Positions 1 through 7,201 of a stretch of DNA of 25,288 nucleotides are shown piece by piece. Position 1 is the stretch's first letter, and each line of letters begins with the position of its first letter. The notes under the pieces were generated by a model. It worked only from the letters and a program-made list of their open reading frames with translations. It searched no databases and was not told the origin of the DNA. Both the position numbers and the translations under genes were made by a program. This stretch comes from CAJMNU01 sp905214855 (GTDB lineage: Bacteria > Bacillota > Clostridia > Lachnospirales > Lachnospiraceae), in assembly GCA_937890595.1 (NCBI GenBank), contig CALADM010000019.1, positions 1 to 25,288 of the forward strand, in the 5' to 3' direction.

Positions 1-196
1 TTTTTCCCTCTTCATCATAGAACTTGATGTTAACTGTTACTTCTTTGCTTGCTGCTTCTTTATTTTCCTCTACTAGTCTCTCATCATTAACTGTTGTAGA
101 AGCCGAAACACCTGCAGCCATTGCAACATTACTACAGAGCAGTGATCCTGCCATAATGGCAACCATCACTTTCACTGCCAATTTTTTTCTGTACAT
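1..196 (-). CDS. Secreted or surface protein, N-terminal part only (runs off the left edge)
   Basis: A minus-strand reading frame starts at ATG 196-194 behind a strong ribosome site (AAGGAGGAG, about 6 nt before the start) and stays open to the window edge, giving 65 codons. The N-terminus is a classic signal peptide: MYRKK, then a hydrophobic core (about residues 6-21), then a small-residue region ending AMAAGVSA where signal peptidase would cut near residues 27-33. The mature start is acidic and hydrophilic and passes into a beta-strand-like stretch (VTVNIKFYDEEGK), typical of prealbumin-like or repeat domains of Gram-positive surface proteins. The rest is outside the window, so anchor type and function are unknown. 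It lies directly downstream of an invertible segment, so its expression is probably phase variable. Export and start are well supported; the surface-protein label is inferred. Confidence 0.75.
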   Translation of the reverse strand, partial: MYRKKLAVKVMVAIMAGSLLCSNVAMAAGVSASTTVNDERLVEENKEAASKEVTVNIKFYDEEGK

Positions 197-260
197 AATA
201 TTCTCCTCCTTATATTAATGATTTCATTTAATGCCAATTTTTATGTTTTTATCCCCCCTC

Positions 261-295
261 GAAATTCGTTGTGTTTTCATGACATCACGAATTTC
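261..295. other. Hairpin in the 5' leader of the surface gene, abutting the left inverted repeat
   Basis: GAAATTCGT (261-269) and ACGAATTTC (287-295) form a perfect 9-bp stem with a 17-nt loop. In the surface-gene mRNA it would lie about 65-100 nt before the start codon and be followed by a run of six G (from C 253-258) rather than U, so it is not a terminator. It overlaps the outer end of the left inverted repeat. It may stabilise the mRNA or serve as an accessory protein site; its role is unknown. Confidence 0.45.
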
Positions 296-328
296 TATTC
301 TTTTATTACATAATATTCCTTATGTAGT
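290..328. repeat. Left inverted repeat of the invertible segment (recombination site)
   Basis: Positions 301-328 are an exact 28-nt reverse complement of 599-626. The match continues outward with one extra C (position 300) and a few mismatches to about 290. Inside it lies a smaller palindrome, TACATAA (307-313), TATTCC (314-319), TTATGTA (320-326). Two inverted 7-bp arms around a 6-bp asymmetric centre is the expected core-site shape for a tyrosine recombinase. Confidence 0.85.
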
Positions 329-598
329 GAGAAAGCGCTATATTAAGAGAATTTATTAAAGAATATCTAAAAATTATATGCTAGTTTATCGCATTTAAAC
401 ATAATTTGAAGTAAGTATTGTATGTACTTGCAAAAAACAACTTATAGTGATATACTTCTAATAAGTTAGGATATAAGTAGTCGCTATTTGTTTAATAACT
501 ACAATAAATAGGAGAAAAATGTTACAAAAAGTTTCTTTTCTCTAAAGATATTTTATTGGGTATGTTATTTAAAGATGATACGACATATTTATTCTTAA
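329..598. promoter_or_regulatory. Invertible promoter segment (phase switch)
   Basis: This 270-bp AT-rich segment holds no long gene and is bounded by long inverted repeats (290-328 and 599-637). A tyrosine recombinase gene lies to the right and an exported protein gene to the left. It contains one good sigma-A-type promoter, which reads rightward. A leftward TATAAT at 378-373 lacks a recognisable -35. Recombination between the repeats would flip the promoter to read left into the surface gene with a leader of about 270 nt. A ribosome-site-like AGGAG before an 8-codon frame (ATG at 519) also lies inside and would be in that leader after inversion. Inversion itself is inferred from architecture. 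Confidence 0.8.
428..456 (+). promoter_or_regulatory. Sigma-A-type promoter inside the invertible segment, pointing right (OFF)
   Basis: The -35 is TTGCAA (428-433), the spacer is 17 bp and the -10 is TATACT (451-456), with an extended TG at 448-449. Transcription would start near 463 and run toward the 3' end of the recombinase gene, antisense to it. No other match of this quality was seen in 329-598 on either strand. Confidence 0.6.
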
Positions 599-637
599 AC
601 TACATAAGGAATATTATGTAATAAAAAATAGAATTTT
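599..637. repeat. Right inverted repeat of the invertible segment (recombination site)
   Basis: Positions 599-626 are the exact reverse complement of 301-328, and similarity continues to about 637. The internal palindrome TACATAA (601-607), GGAATA, TTATGTA (614-620) mirrors the left site. The asymmetric 6-bp centres are in opposite orientation, which dictates inversion rather than deletion. Confidence 0.85.
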
Positions 638-701
638 GTTAGATAATGGTTTGTGTTGTCATAACAATATCAAATATGGATCAAATAATAATGACTATTC
701 A

Positions 702-1649
702 TCACACAAACCGCGAGAAGAATTTCTCTGACTTTATTGCCTTTTTCATTTTTCCTCTTTTCCTTCTAAATTCTCCTCCGATAAGTCCCAATCTTTCAAT
801 CAAACGTTCATGTTCCCGACCACTTTCCATAATATAAATTCTTGTAGTTTCAATCCTTAAATGCCCTAATACATCTGCCAGCTTTGCCAGATCTTTTTCT
901 TTCTTATAAAATGTCTTTGCAAATAAATGTCTCAGATTATGAGGAAAAACTTTCTCTTTATCAATTCCAGCTTTTTCACAAAGTTTTTTCATAGAACTCC
1001 ATATATTACTTCTATTTAACACTTTTTTTCCTCTTGTAAGAAAAATAGGTCCTTTATTGATATTATTCTTCTTCATATATACATTAAGGATTTTACACAG
1101 TTGTTTTGGGATAAAAACAACTCTTTTTTTATTTTTACCATTTACCATAACTTTCCCTTTAGCTACTGCCTCCGCTGTAATAAACTGCAATTCTGACACT
1201 CGTATTCCTGTAGAACAAATTGTTTGCATAACCAGTTTCATTCTTTCATTTCCCTGTTTATCTGCCTCATCCAACAAACGCATATATTCTTCCCGTGACA
1301 TATCCTTTCTTTCATCCCTGTATATCTGCTTTTGCTGTTTAAAAGGCTTTACCCTTAATGACAACCATCCTTTAAATAAAAAAAATCCATTCACCGCTGC
1401 CAACATAGAATTTGCAGATGTAATCGCATACTTTTCCTCTAAATATCCTTTCCATTCTAAAATCCTTAATCTATCTACCACTTTGTCCTGATTCCATTTG
1501 TAAAATGCTCTTATATCCCTTATATATTTTTCTATAGTCGCTTTACTCCTCTCATTCTCAAGCAGATCTTTTCTATACTCTTCCAAATATTCTTCTTTCA
1601 ATATATATCCATTTTCCTGCATGATCTCACTCTTTCCTATATGATTCAT
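702..1649 (-). CDS. Tyrosine recombinase, probable invertase of the adjacent promoter
   Basis: This 315-residue protein has an N-terminal SAM-like core-binding domain (about residues 15-100) and a C-terminal catalytic domain. The tyrosine-recombinase residues are in place: Arg150 in STGIRVSEL, a Lys in the GKNKKR hairpin (about 172-175), His237 and Arg240 in PHNLRHL, His263 in LGHLRIETT, and the nucleophile Tyr272. The size fits XerC/D-like and promoter-invertase families. A second plausible start is ATG 1622-1620, behind AGGAAAG. Its 3' end lies 65 bp from the right inverted repeat, so the repeats are its likely substrate, as with RecV-type and Mpi-type invertases. It follows the rnf terminator and so probably has its own promoter; I see a TATACT (1687-1682) but no good -35. 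The family call is firm; the substrate is inferred. Confidence 0.92.
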   Translation of the reverse strand: MNHIGKSEIMQENGYILKEEYLEEYRKDLLENERSKATIEKYIRDIRAFYKWNQDKVVDRLRILEWKGYLEEKYAITSANSMLAAVNGFFLFKGWLSLRVKPFKQQKQIYRDERKDMSREEYMRLLDEADKQGNERMKLVMQTICSTGIRVSELQFITAEAVAKGKVMVNGKNKKRVVFIPKQLCKILNVYMKKNNINKGPIFLTRGKKVLNRSNIWSSMKKLCEKAGIDKEKVFPHNLRHLFAKTFYKKEKDLAKLADVLGHLRIETTRIYIMESGREHERLIERLGLIGGEFRRKRGKMKKAIKSEKFFSRFV

Positions 1650-1697
1650 TGTTTTTCCTTTTTTATGATCTATTTTCTCTTAGTATAATTTTTATAT

Positions 1698-1730
1698 AAA
1701 AAAGCGCAGATACCTTTTAGATACCCACGC
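1698..1730 (-). terminator. Rho-independent terminator of the rnf operon
   Basis: On the minus strand, 11 nt (1730-1720) can pair with 11 nt (1714-1704) around a UAAAA loop, using several G-U pairs. The stem is followed by six U (1703-1698). It sits about 38 nt after the rnfB stop and separates rnf from the recombinase gene. Confidence 0.65.
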
Positions 1731-1767
1731 CTTTTCTGTTTTTCTATTTGTTTTTTTATTCGTTTTC

Positions 1768-2565
1768 CTATTTGGTCTTGATAACCTTTACAGGACATTT
1801 TTCTGCACATTTACCACAGTTTGTACATTTGCTGTAATCAATATGTGCCAAATTGTTTGTCACAGTGATCGCACCTGACTCACAAACTTTTGTACACATC
1901 ATACAGCCAATACATCCTGCATCACATGCTAATTTTACATCTTTACCTTTTGCATTGGAATTACACTGTACCAGTTGTTCTGCTTTATATGGAACCAGTT
2001 CAATCAAATGATTTGGACATACAGAAGCACATTTACCACAGGCAACACATTTTTCTTTGTCCACAACAGCAACACCATCGATAACGTGAATCGCATCAAA
2101 ATCACATACTTTGACACAACTTCCATATCCCATACAGCCGTAAGTACAACGTTTTTCTCCTCTTCCAGGAACTACACTCACACTGCTGCAATCATCCATT
2201 CCATAATAACGGTATTGCATATTTGTCTTATCACAAGTTCCTTTACATTTTACAAAAGCAACCATCTTATCTGAACTCTGGTTTTCCACTCCCATAATTG
2301 CTGCAATCTTTTCACCAACAGGAGCGCCGCCAACAGGACATGCATTTACTGCTGCTTCCCCTGCCGCAATCGCCTTCGCCAGAGCATCACAACCAGCATA
2401 TCCACAACCACCACAGTTGTTTCCCGGAAGTTCATTTCTCACCAGAATCTCTCTCTCATCCACTTCTACTTTGAATGCTTCACTGGCAATACCTAAGAGG
2501 ATACCGATGACAATACCAACCACTCCGACCATAACAGCCGCCAGCACAATACCCATTATATTCAT
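1768..2565 (-). CDS. rnfB: Rnf complex ferredoxin-type subunit RnfB
   Basis: RnfB takes electrons from reduced ferredoxin and passes them into the membrane Rnf complex, which reduces NAD+ and pumps Na+ or H+. The 265-residue protein has an N-terminal membrane segment (about 5-26) and a four-Cys cluster in the GNNCGGCGYAGC region (Cys51, 54, 59, 76). Further Cys groups follow at 140/144/150/154, 173/176/179/183, 218/221/224/228 and 247/250/253/257, the last three in classic CxxCxxCxxxC spacing. The start ATG follows GGGAGGAG. It is the last gene of rnfCDGEAB and begins 16 bp after rnfA. Family and context make this call secure. Confidence 0.97.
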   Translation of the reverse strand: MNIMGIVLAAVMVGVVGIVIGILLGIASEAFKVEVDEREILVRNELPGNNCGGCGYAGCDALAKAIAAGEAAVNACPVGGAPVGEKIAAIMGVENQSSDKMVAFVKCKGTCDKTNMQYRYYGMDDCSSVSVVPGRGEKRCTYGCMGYGSCVKVCDFDAIHVIDGVAVVDKEKCVACGKCASVCPNHLIELVPYKAEQLVQCNSNAKGKDVKLACDAGCIGCMMCTKVCESGAITVTNNLAHIDYSKCTNCGKCAEKCPVKVIKTK

Positions 2566-2581
2566 CGTTTATCTCCTCCCT

Positions 2582-3157
2582 TTAAATCAATCCAGAAAAT
2601 CCGAAAAATGCAATCGCCATCAGACCAGCTGTGATCAGAACGATCGGAGATCCCTTGAACGCATTCGGAATATCATTATGTTCAATTCTTTCACGGACAC
2701 CTGCAAGAAGGATAATAGAAATCGTAAAACCAACAGCTGTACCAAATCCATTGATCACACTTTTTAATACCCCATACTCATTCTGTACGTTTGTTAATGC
2801 AACACCCAGTACTGCACAGTTTGTTGTGATCAGCGGAAGATATACTCCCAATGCTTCATATAAAGAAGGCATACTTTTCTTTAAAAACATCTCTACAAAC
2901 TGTACCAGAGCTGCGATCACCAAAATAAATACAATTGTCTGCAAATATTCCAAATGGGCTGTTACTAAAACAAAATTATAAATCAAGCTGGTTACTGTAG
3001 ATGCTATCGTAATAACAAAGATAACCGCAGCTCCCATTCCTGCTGCTGTCTCGACCTTCTTGGAAACGCCGAGGAACGGACATAATCCCAGGAACTGACT
3101 CAATACAACGTTATTTACCAGCGCAGAACCGATGGCGATCAATAATAACTCTTTCAT
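2582..3157 (-). CDS. rnfA: Rnf complex membrane subunit RnfA
   Basis: This hydrophobic protein of 191 residues has about six membrane segments and belongs to the RnfA/RnfE/NqrD/NqrE family. The hallmark segments are present: NNVVLSQFLGLCPFLGVS near the N-terminus (Cys26 in the first half) and YLPLITTNCAVLGVAL in the second half. These conserved half-membrane Cys residues are known in the family to hold an iron-sulfur centre together with the paralogous subunit. The start ATG follows AGGAGG at 8 nt. It lies 12 bp after rnfE and 16 bp before rnfB. It and RnfE form the ion-translocating core. Confidence 0.96.
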   Translation of the reverse strand: MKELLLIAIGSALVNNVVLSQFLGLCPFLGVSKKVETAAGMGAAVIFVITIASTVTSLIYNFVLVTAHLEYLQTIVFILVIAALVQFVEMFLKKSMPSLYEALGVYLPLITTNCAVLGVALTNVQNEYGVLKSVINGFGTAVGFTISIILLAGVRERIEHNDIPNAFKGSPIVLITAGLMAIAFFGFSGLI

Positions 3158-3169
3158 TTGCCATTCCTC

Positions 3170-3961
3170 CTATTCTTCTTTTTTCCCTGTTGCCTGTTTT
3201 AACTCTGCCTCTTTCTTAGCAAGTGCTTCTTTCTTTTTAGCAAGTGCTTCCTCTGCTGCCTGACGTGCTCTTGTCTCCAAAACTTCATGATTGGACATAC
3301 AAGAAGATCCACTACAATGTGCACAGTCACCGCCACATGCCAGTTTAGACTGTCCTGTTACATTGGTTGCAGATGGCATCTTAAACTTATTCTGCAGCGC
3401 TGTCAGCATTGCCAACACAAAAAATGCTCCTGGTGCTAATACAAAAATAGAAATTGGTTCATAGCTCTCTGGCATTACCCTGAAATTAAAAACCATACCA
3501 GATCCTAAAATCTCACGGAAAATACCAATAGCTGTTAAACCTACTGTAAATCCTAATCCCATTCCCACACCATCAAATGCAGAAGAAATCGGATCATTCT
3601 TGGATGCATAAGACTCTGCACGACCCAAAATAATACAGTTTACTACGATCAAAGGAATATAAATTCCAAGTGCTTCATACAGACTTGGAAGATATGCCTC
3701 CAAAAGGAGCTGTACGATTGTAACCAATGATGCCACGATTACAATAAACGCCGGAATACGCACTCTATCCGGAATCACCTTACGCAAAGCAGAAATAATC
3801 AAGTTAGAAAAAATCAATACGGCTGTCGTTGTCAGTCCCATTCCTAAACCATTCATGGCAGAAGTCGTTACTGCCAAAGTAGGACACATCCCCAGCATCA
3901 ATACAAAGGTGGGATTTTCTTTTACGATACCGTTATAAACACGTTCTGTACATTTATTCAT
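3170..3961 (-). CDS. rnfE: Rnf complex membrane subunit RnfE with a Cys-rich C-terminal tail
   Basis: RnfE is the inverted-topology partner of RnfA. The start is ATG 3961-3959 behind AGGAGGTGG, giving 263 residues; the frame is open further upstream but has no ribosome site there. Typical segments are ENPTFVLMLGMCPTLAVTT and YIPLIVVNCIILGRAESYA. After the last membrane segment (about residue 198) comes an extension: Cys209, 213, 216 and 221 in a C-x3-C-x2-C-x4-C cluster, followed by an Ala/Lys/Glu-rich probable coiled coil to the end. RnfE proteins are often about 200-230 residues, so this tail of some 60 residues stands out. The start lies 13 bp after the rnfG stop. Confidence 0.96.
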   Translation of the reverse strand: MNKCTERVYNGIVKENPTFVLMLGMCPTLAVTTSAMNGLGMGLTTTAVLIFSNLIISALRKVIPDRVRIPAFIVIVASLVTIVQLLLEAYLPSLYEALGIYIPLIVVNCIILGRAESYASKNDPISSAFDGVGMGLGFTVGLTAIGIFREILGSGMVFNFRVMPESYEPISIFVLAPGAFFVLAMLTALQNKFKMPSATNVTGQSKLACGGDCAHCSGSSCMSNHEVLETRARQAAEEALAKKKEALAKKEAELKQATGKKEE

Positions 3962-3974
3962 CAAAAACCACCTC

Positions 3975-4577
3975 CTAATTTGCACTTTCACTGACTATAA
4001 ACAAAGCAGCATTTACTGCATTCGTTACTGCGGAAGAAGTTACTGTTGCTCCACTGATCGCATTGATCTGATCATCACCAGATGCTCCTCCACCTTTTAC
4101 CAGAGTAAGCTGGGCAGCATTTTTTCCAGCAAACTGATCTTTAAACTCACTCTCAGATGCTTTCATACCAAGACCAGGTGTCTCATTCAAAGCAAGATAA
4201 CCAATTCCTGTGATTTCTCCTTCTGCGGTAATACCAATAGAAATTGTCACCTCACCGCCATATCCTGCCTTAGAAGTGGAAGTTACCAGGTGACCGATCA
4301 CATTTCCAGAGGCATCCTTTGCATCCAATACTTCATCAACTGTGACTTTTTCATATGCGGATAAATCTGTCTCTGCTGCTTTTTGTGTCAATTCTGTATT
4401 TTCTTCAAATGCTGTTGCATCCATAAAAACTTCCTGGTATGTTTTCAGTTTAGCCTCTTCCTGTCTTTGAGCAATGATCGTCTTAGTCACCTCATAAACA
4501 CCACCAAGCAGTACTCCGGAGATCAGGGTAATCACAAACAAAATCAAGGCATCCTTCATAAATCCTAATTTTTTCAT
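3975..4577 (-). CDS. rnfG: Rnf complex flavoprotein subunit RnfG
   Basis: RnfG carries an FMN attached covalently to threonine and passes electrons across the membrane-extracytoplasmic part of the complex. The 200-residue protein has one N-terminal membrane anchor (about 9-27) and an extracytoplasmic FMN-binding domain. The flavinylation motif SGATVTS is at residues 175-181, with Thr178 the likely attachment site. The Gly-rich ETPGLGMKA (132-140) is also typical. Its ATG overlaps the rnfD stop as ATGA, indicating translational coupling. A flavin transferase (ApbE) would be needed but is not in this window. Confidence 0.96.
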   Translation of the reverse strand: MKKLGFMKDALILFVITLISGVLLGGVYEVTKTIIAQRQEEAKLKTYQEVFMDATAFEENTELTQKAAETDLSAYEKVTVDEVLDAKDASGNVIGHLVTSTSKAGYGGEVTISIGITAEGEITGIGYLALNETPGLGMKASESEFKDQFAGKNAAQLTLVKGGGASGDDQINAISGATVTSSAVTNAVNAALFIVSESAN

Positions 4578-5503
4578 TTCTTACCCTCCTTTCCAAATGC
4601 TACAGGCATAGTTACACGTTCGATCAGCGGCACTAAAATATTGGAGAAGATAATAGCATAAGACACACCTTCTGCGGAACCGCCAAAGATACGGAAAATT
4701 CCAGTTAAAAGCCCAAGGAGGACACCATAAACATACTGTCCTTTTACCGTGATCGGACTGGTCACATAATCTGTTGCCATAAAGAACGCACCAAAGATCA
4801 GACCACCACCAAACAAATGACCTAAAAGATAATTTGCACTAAGTCCATGACCTCCAAAAATTGCAGCAAATACCAATGTTGTAATGATATAGGTAAGTGG
4901 AATCCGTAAACTAATTACTTTGCGGATCACCAGATATGCTGCACCGATCAAAAGAGCCGGAGCAGATACCTCACCGATCGTACCCGGAATCTTACCTAAA
5001 AACATTGCTGTCACATCCACTGAAAGACCTGCTTTCAGATCAGCCAAAGGAGTCGCACCAGATACTCCGTTTAAAGTAAAAGTCGTCATACGTCCGGCAA
5101 AAGAAATCAAAAGGAAACATCTAGCTGCCAATGCCGGGTTCATAAAGTTCTGTCCCAAACCGCCAAACAGCTGTTTTACCACAATAATTGCAAAAACAGA
5201 TCCAATCATAGGAATCCAAAGCGGAACTTCCGGCGGCATATTTAAAGCAAGAATCATACCGGTTACAACCGCACTTCCATCCTGAATGGTGATTTTTTTC
5301 CCCATAAAAGATTCATATACAAATTCAGATAATACACAAGTCAGAACACTGACGATTAAGATCATCAACGCCTTCAGCCCAAACTGCCAGACACCATAAA
5401 TAGAAGCAGGTACCATAGCGATCGCCACATCAAACATAATTCTGCTTGTTGTGTCTGCGTGTCTTACATGAGGAGATGATGATACATTCCATAATTTTGA
5501 CAT
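4574..5503 (-). CDS. rnfD: Rnf complex membrane flavoprotein subunit RnfD
   Basis: This 309-residue polytopic membrane protein belongs to the RnfD/NqrB family. It begins SSSPHVRHADTTSRIM, the usual family opening, and has the covalent FMN site SGATPL with Thr151. Membrane segments fill most of residues 25-115 and 190-300. The start ATG lies behind AGGAGGTG. The gene begins 15 bp after rnfC and overlaps rnfG by 4 nt. Its role is electron transfer between RnfG and the rest of the pump. Confidence 0.97.
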   Translation of the reverse strand: MSKLWNVSSSPHVRHADTTSRIMFDVAIAMVPASIYGVWQFGLKALMILIVSVLTCVLSEFVYESFMGKKITIQDGSAVVTGMILALNMPPEVPLWIPMIGSVFAIIVVKQLFGGLGQNFMNPALAARCFLLISFAGRMTTFTLNGVSGATPLADLKAGLSVDVTAMFLGKIPGTIGEVSAPALLIGAAYLVIRKVISLRIPLTYIITTLVFAAIFGGHGLSANYLLGHLFGGGLIFGAFFMATDYVTSPITVKGQYVYGVLLGLLTGIFRIFGGSAEGVSYAIIFSNILVPLIERVTMPVAFGKEGKK

Positions 5504-5518
5504 ATTCTCTTACACCTC

Positions 5519-6853
5519 CTACTCTTTTGCTTTCTTTGCCTGTGCAGCTGCTCTCGCTGCAAGCCTCATAGACTTAAATGCCTGTGTCAATGGTCTTCTC
5601 GCTGGACAGATAAAGGAACAGCATCCGCACTCACAGCACTCCATACCATTATATTTTACAAACAAGTCAATATCCCGACGCTCTGCCGCTTCCATAACCT
5701 TCTGTGGTACAATGTTTCCAGGACATACCTGTGCACAGCGACCACATCGGATACATGCAGATGGCTCCAGTTCTGCCACCTCATCCTTTGTCATGGCAAG
5801 AACTGCTGAAGTTGCTTTCATAACCGGCACATCCAAATTAAAAAGTGCCAGTCCCATCATAGGACCACCTGAAACTACTTTTGCTGGTTCTTCTTTAAAT
5901 CCTCCAGCTGCCTCCACAAGTTCCCTGTAACAAATTCCTGTTGGAACTTTAAAGTTCTGTGGTTCTTTTATGGCATCTCCTGTCACAGTGATGATCTTTC
6001 TAATGGATGGCGTAGATTCACAGACTGCCATTTCAATTGCTATCATGGTATCCACATTGTTTACAACACAGCCTACATCTGCCGGAAGCATCGTAGAATT
6101 GATCTTTCTTCCTGTAATGGCATAGATCAGAGTACGCTCACCACCCTGTGGATATTTAGTCTTCAAAGGCACTACTTCAATATTCGCTTCGCCTTCTGTA
6201 CATTTTTTCATAGAAGCAATTGCTTCAGGCTTATTATCCTCAATACCAATGACACCTTTTGCAGCTGGAAACAGCTTCAAAACCACTTTAAGCCCTTTAA
6301 CAATGCGTTCTGGCTCTTCCAGCATCATACGGTAATCGGATGTCAGATATGGCTCACACTCTGCGCCATTGACAATGACATAGTCGATCTTACTGTCATC
6401 TTTTGGTGTCAATTTTACATGTGTTGGGAATCCGGCACCTCCCATTCCCACAATCCCTGCATTCTTGATCAGATTGCGGATTTCCTGCTTGGAAAGTTTC
6501 TCATAATCTCTCTCCTGTCCCATACCTTCCACACTCTCATAGAGATTGTCATTCTCCACAACCACAGAATTCACCATATTTCCGCTGACTGTCAAGCGTG
6601 GTTCTACTGCCTTTACTGTACCAGAAACAGAACTGATGACATTGGCAGAAACAAACCCTCCGGTTTCTCCCAAAAGCTGACCAACCAAAACACGATCACC
6701 CTTGGCAACAACTGGATTTGCCGGAGCACCAATATGCTGTGACATCGGAAATACCAGATCGCCCTTTGGCAGCAGTGTTGTTACTGGTTTGTCTTTGGAC
6801 AGCTCTTTTCCTTCAAAGGGATGTACGCCGCCTTTAAATGTAGCCAAACCCAT
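5519..6853 (-). CDS. rnfC: Rnf complex NADH/FMN and iron-sulfur subunit RnfC
   Basis: RnfC is the peripheral NAD+-reducing subunit. I place the start at ATG 6853-6851 (MGLATFKGGVHPFEGK, the conserved family N-terminus), giving 444 residues. The frame is open 48 codons further upstream, but that stretch is basic, unconserved and overlaps the leader. The nucleotide/FMN-binding Gly-rich motif GMGGAGFPTHVK is followed by the VNGAECEPYL segment. Two [4Fe-4S] motifs lie near the C-terminus: Cys367/370/373/377 and Cys406/409/412/416. It is the first gene of the operon, whose order CDGEAB is the usual clostridial one. Confidence 0.97.
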   Translation of the reverse strand: MGLATFKGGVHPFEGKELSKDKPVTTLLPKGDLVFPMSQHIGAPANPVVAKGDRVLVGQLLGETGGFVSANVISSVSGTVKAVEPRLTVSGNMVNSVVVENDNLYESVEGMGQERDYEKLSKQEIRNLIKNAGIVGMGGAGFPTHVKLTPKDDSKIDYVIVNGAECEPYLTSDYRMMLEEPERIVKGLKVVLKLFPAAKGVIGIEDNKPEAIASMKKCTEGEANIEVVPLKTKYPQGGERTLIYAITGRKINSTMLPADVGCVVNNVDTMIAIEMAVCESTPSIRKIITVTGDAIKEPQNFKVPTGICYRELVEAAGGFKEEPAKVVSGGPMMGLALFNLDVPVMKATSAVLAMTKDEVAELEPSACIRCGRCAQVCPGNIVPQKVMEAAERRDIDLFVKYNGMECCECGCCSFICPARRPLTQAFKSMRLAARAAAQAKKAKE

Positions 6854-6900
6854 TTTCTCTACCCTCTTTCTTCTTTTTTCTTTTTTGTGAAATGATTGAC

Positions 6901-6928
6901 AAAGCCCTAACGTAGACAGGGGGCTTTT
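6901..6928 (-). other. Hairpin in the rnf leader
   Basis: AAAGCCC (6901-6907) and GGGCTTT (6921-6927) can form a 7-bp stem about 50 nt upstream of the rnfC start. No U-run follows, so it is not a simple terminator. The leader of roughly 180-240 nt (about 6854-7093) has no gene that I can support. It could carry a regulatory structure, but I recognise no known riboswitch in it. Confidence 0.35.
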
Positions 6929-7043
6929 GAAAGACGCAAACAACAATCTTCCAAAAACCCCTTTCAGACTTTTCATATGACGTTTTCTGCCAAACAAATG
7001 CAGTCCAGCAGAGCTTTTACCTACATGATCATGAGTATGCAGT

Positions 7044-7072
7044 TATATAGTCTCGTCATATGACATTATCAA
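7044..7072 (-). promoter_or_regulatory. Candidate rnf promoter (proximal)
   Basis: On the minus strand TTGATA (7072-7067), a 17-bp spacer and TATATA (7049-7044) precede rnfC. A start near 7037 gives a leader of about 184 nt. Confidence 0.45.
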
Positions 7073-7099
7073 TCATAATCTGACAATTTTCACATTCTC

Positions 7100-7128
7100 A
7101 TGATACCATAAAACTGTTTTCCACACAA
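7100..7128 (-). promoter_or_regulatory. Candidate rnf promoter (distal, extended -10)
   Basis: On the minus strand TTGTGT (7128-7123), a 17-bp spacer and TATCAT (7105-7100), with an extended TGG just before the -10. A start near 7093 would give a leader of about 240 nt. I see no convincing terminator between the exporter stop at 7202 and this site, so read-through from the exporter operon is also possible. Confidence 0.4.
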
Positions 7129-7201
7129 GTTTTTCATTTCATGCAATTTTATGTTTTTTCAGCAGAACTTTATCACATTTTTCTCTGCTTAACAAATTTT
7201 G

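Noticed and set aside
373..378. Leftward TATAAT in the invertible segment as an ON promoter in the present orientation
   Set aside because: No acceptable -35 at 16-18 bp and no extended TG; a chance match in AT-rich DNA is likely, though it cannot be fully excluded.
511..545. 8-codon frame MLQKVSFL behind an AGGAG in the invertible segment
   Set aside because: Too short to support as a gene; noted only as part of the leader after inversion.
1057..1491. Plus-strand frame of 144 residues inside the tyrosine recombinase gene
   Set aside because: Antisense shadow; the minus-strand product has all catalytic residues of a tyrosine recombinase.
1704..1730. AGATACC direct repeat as a small repeat element or CRISPR-like unit
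   Set aside because: The two copies are accounted for by the two arms of the GU-paired terminator; there is no array anywhere in the window.
6854..6997. N-terminal extension of RnfC starting at 6997
   Set aside because: The added 48 residues are basic and unlike the family, have no ribosome site, and cover the leader; the conserved start is at 6853.
7150..7195. Hairpin AGCAGA...TCTGCT as the exporter operon terminator
   Set aside because: Only a 6-bp stem with a long loop and no U-run on the minus strand.
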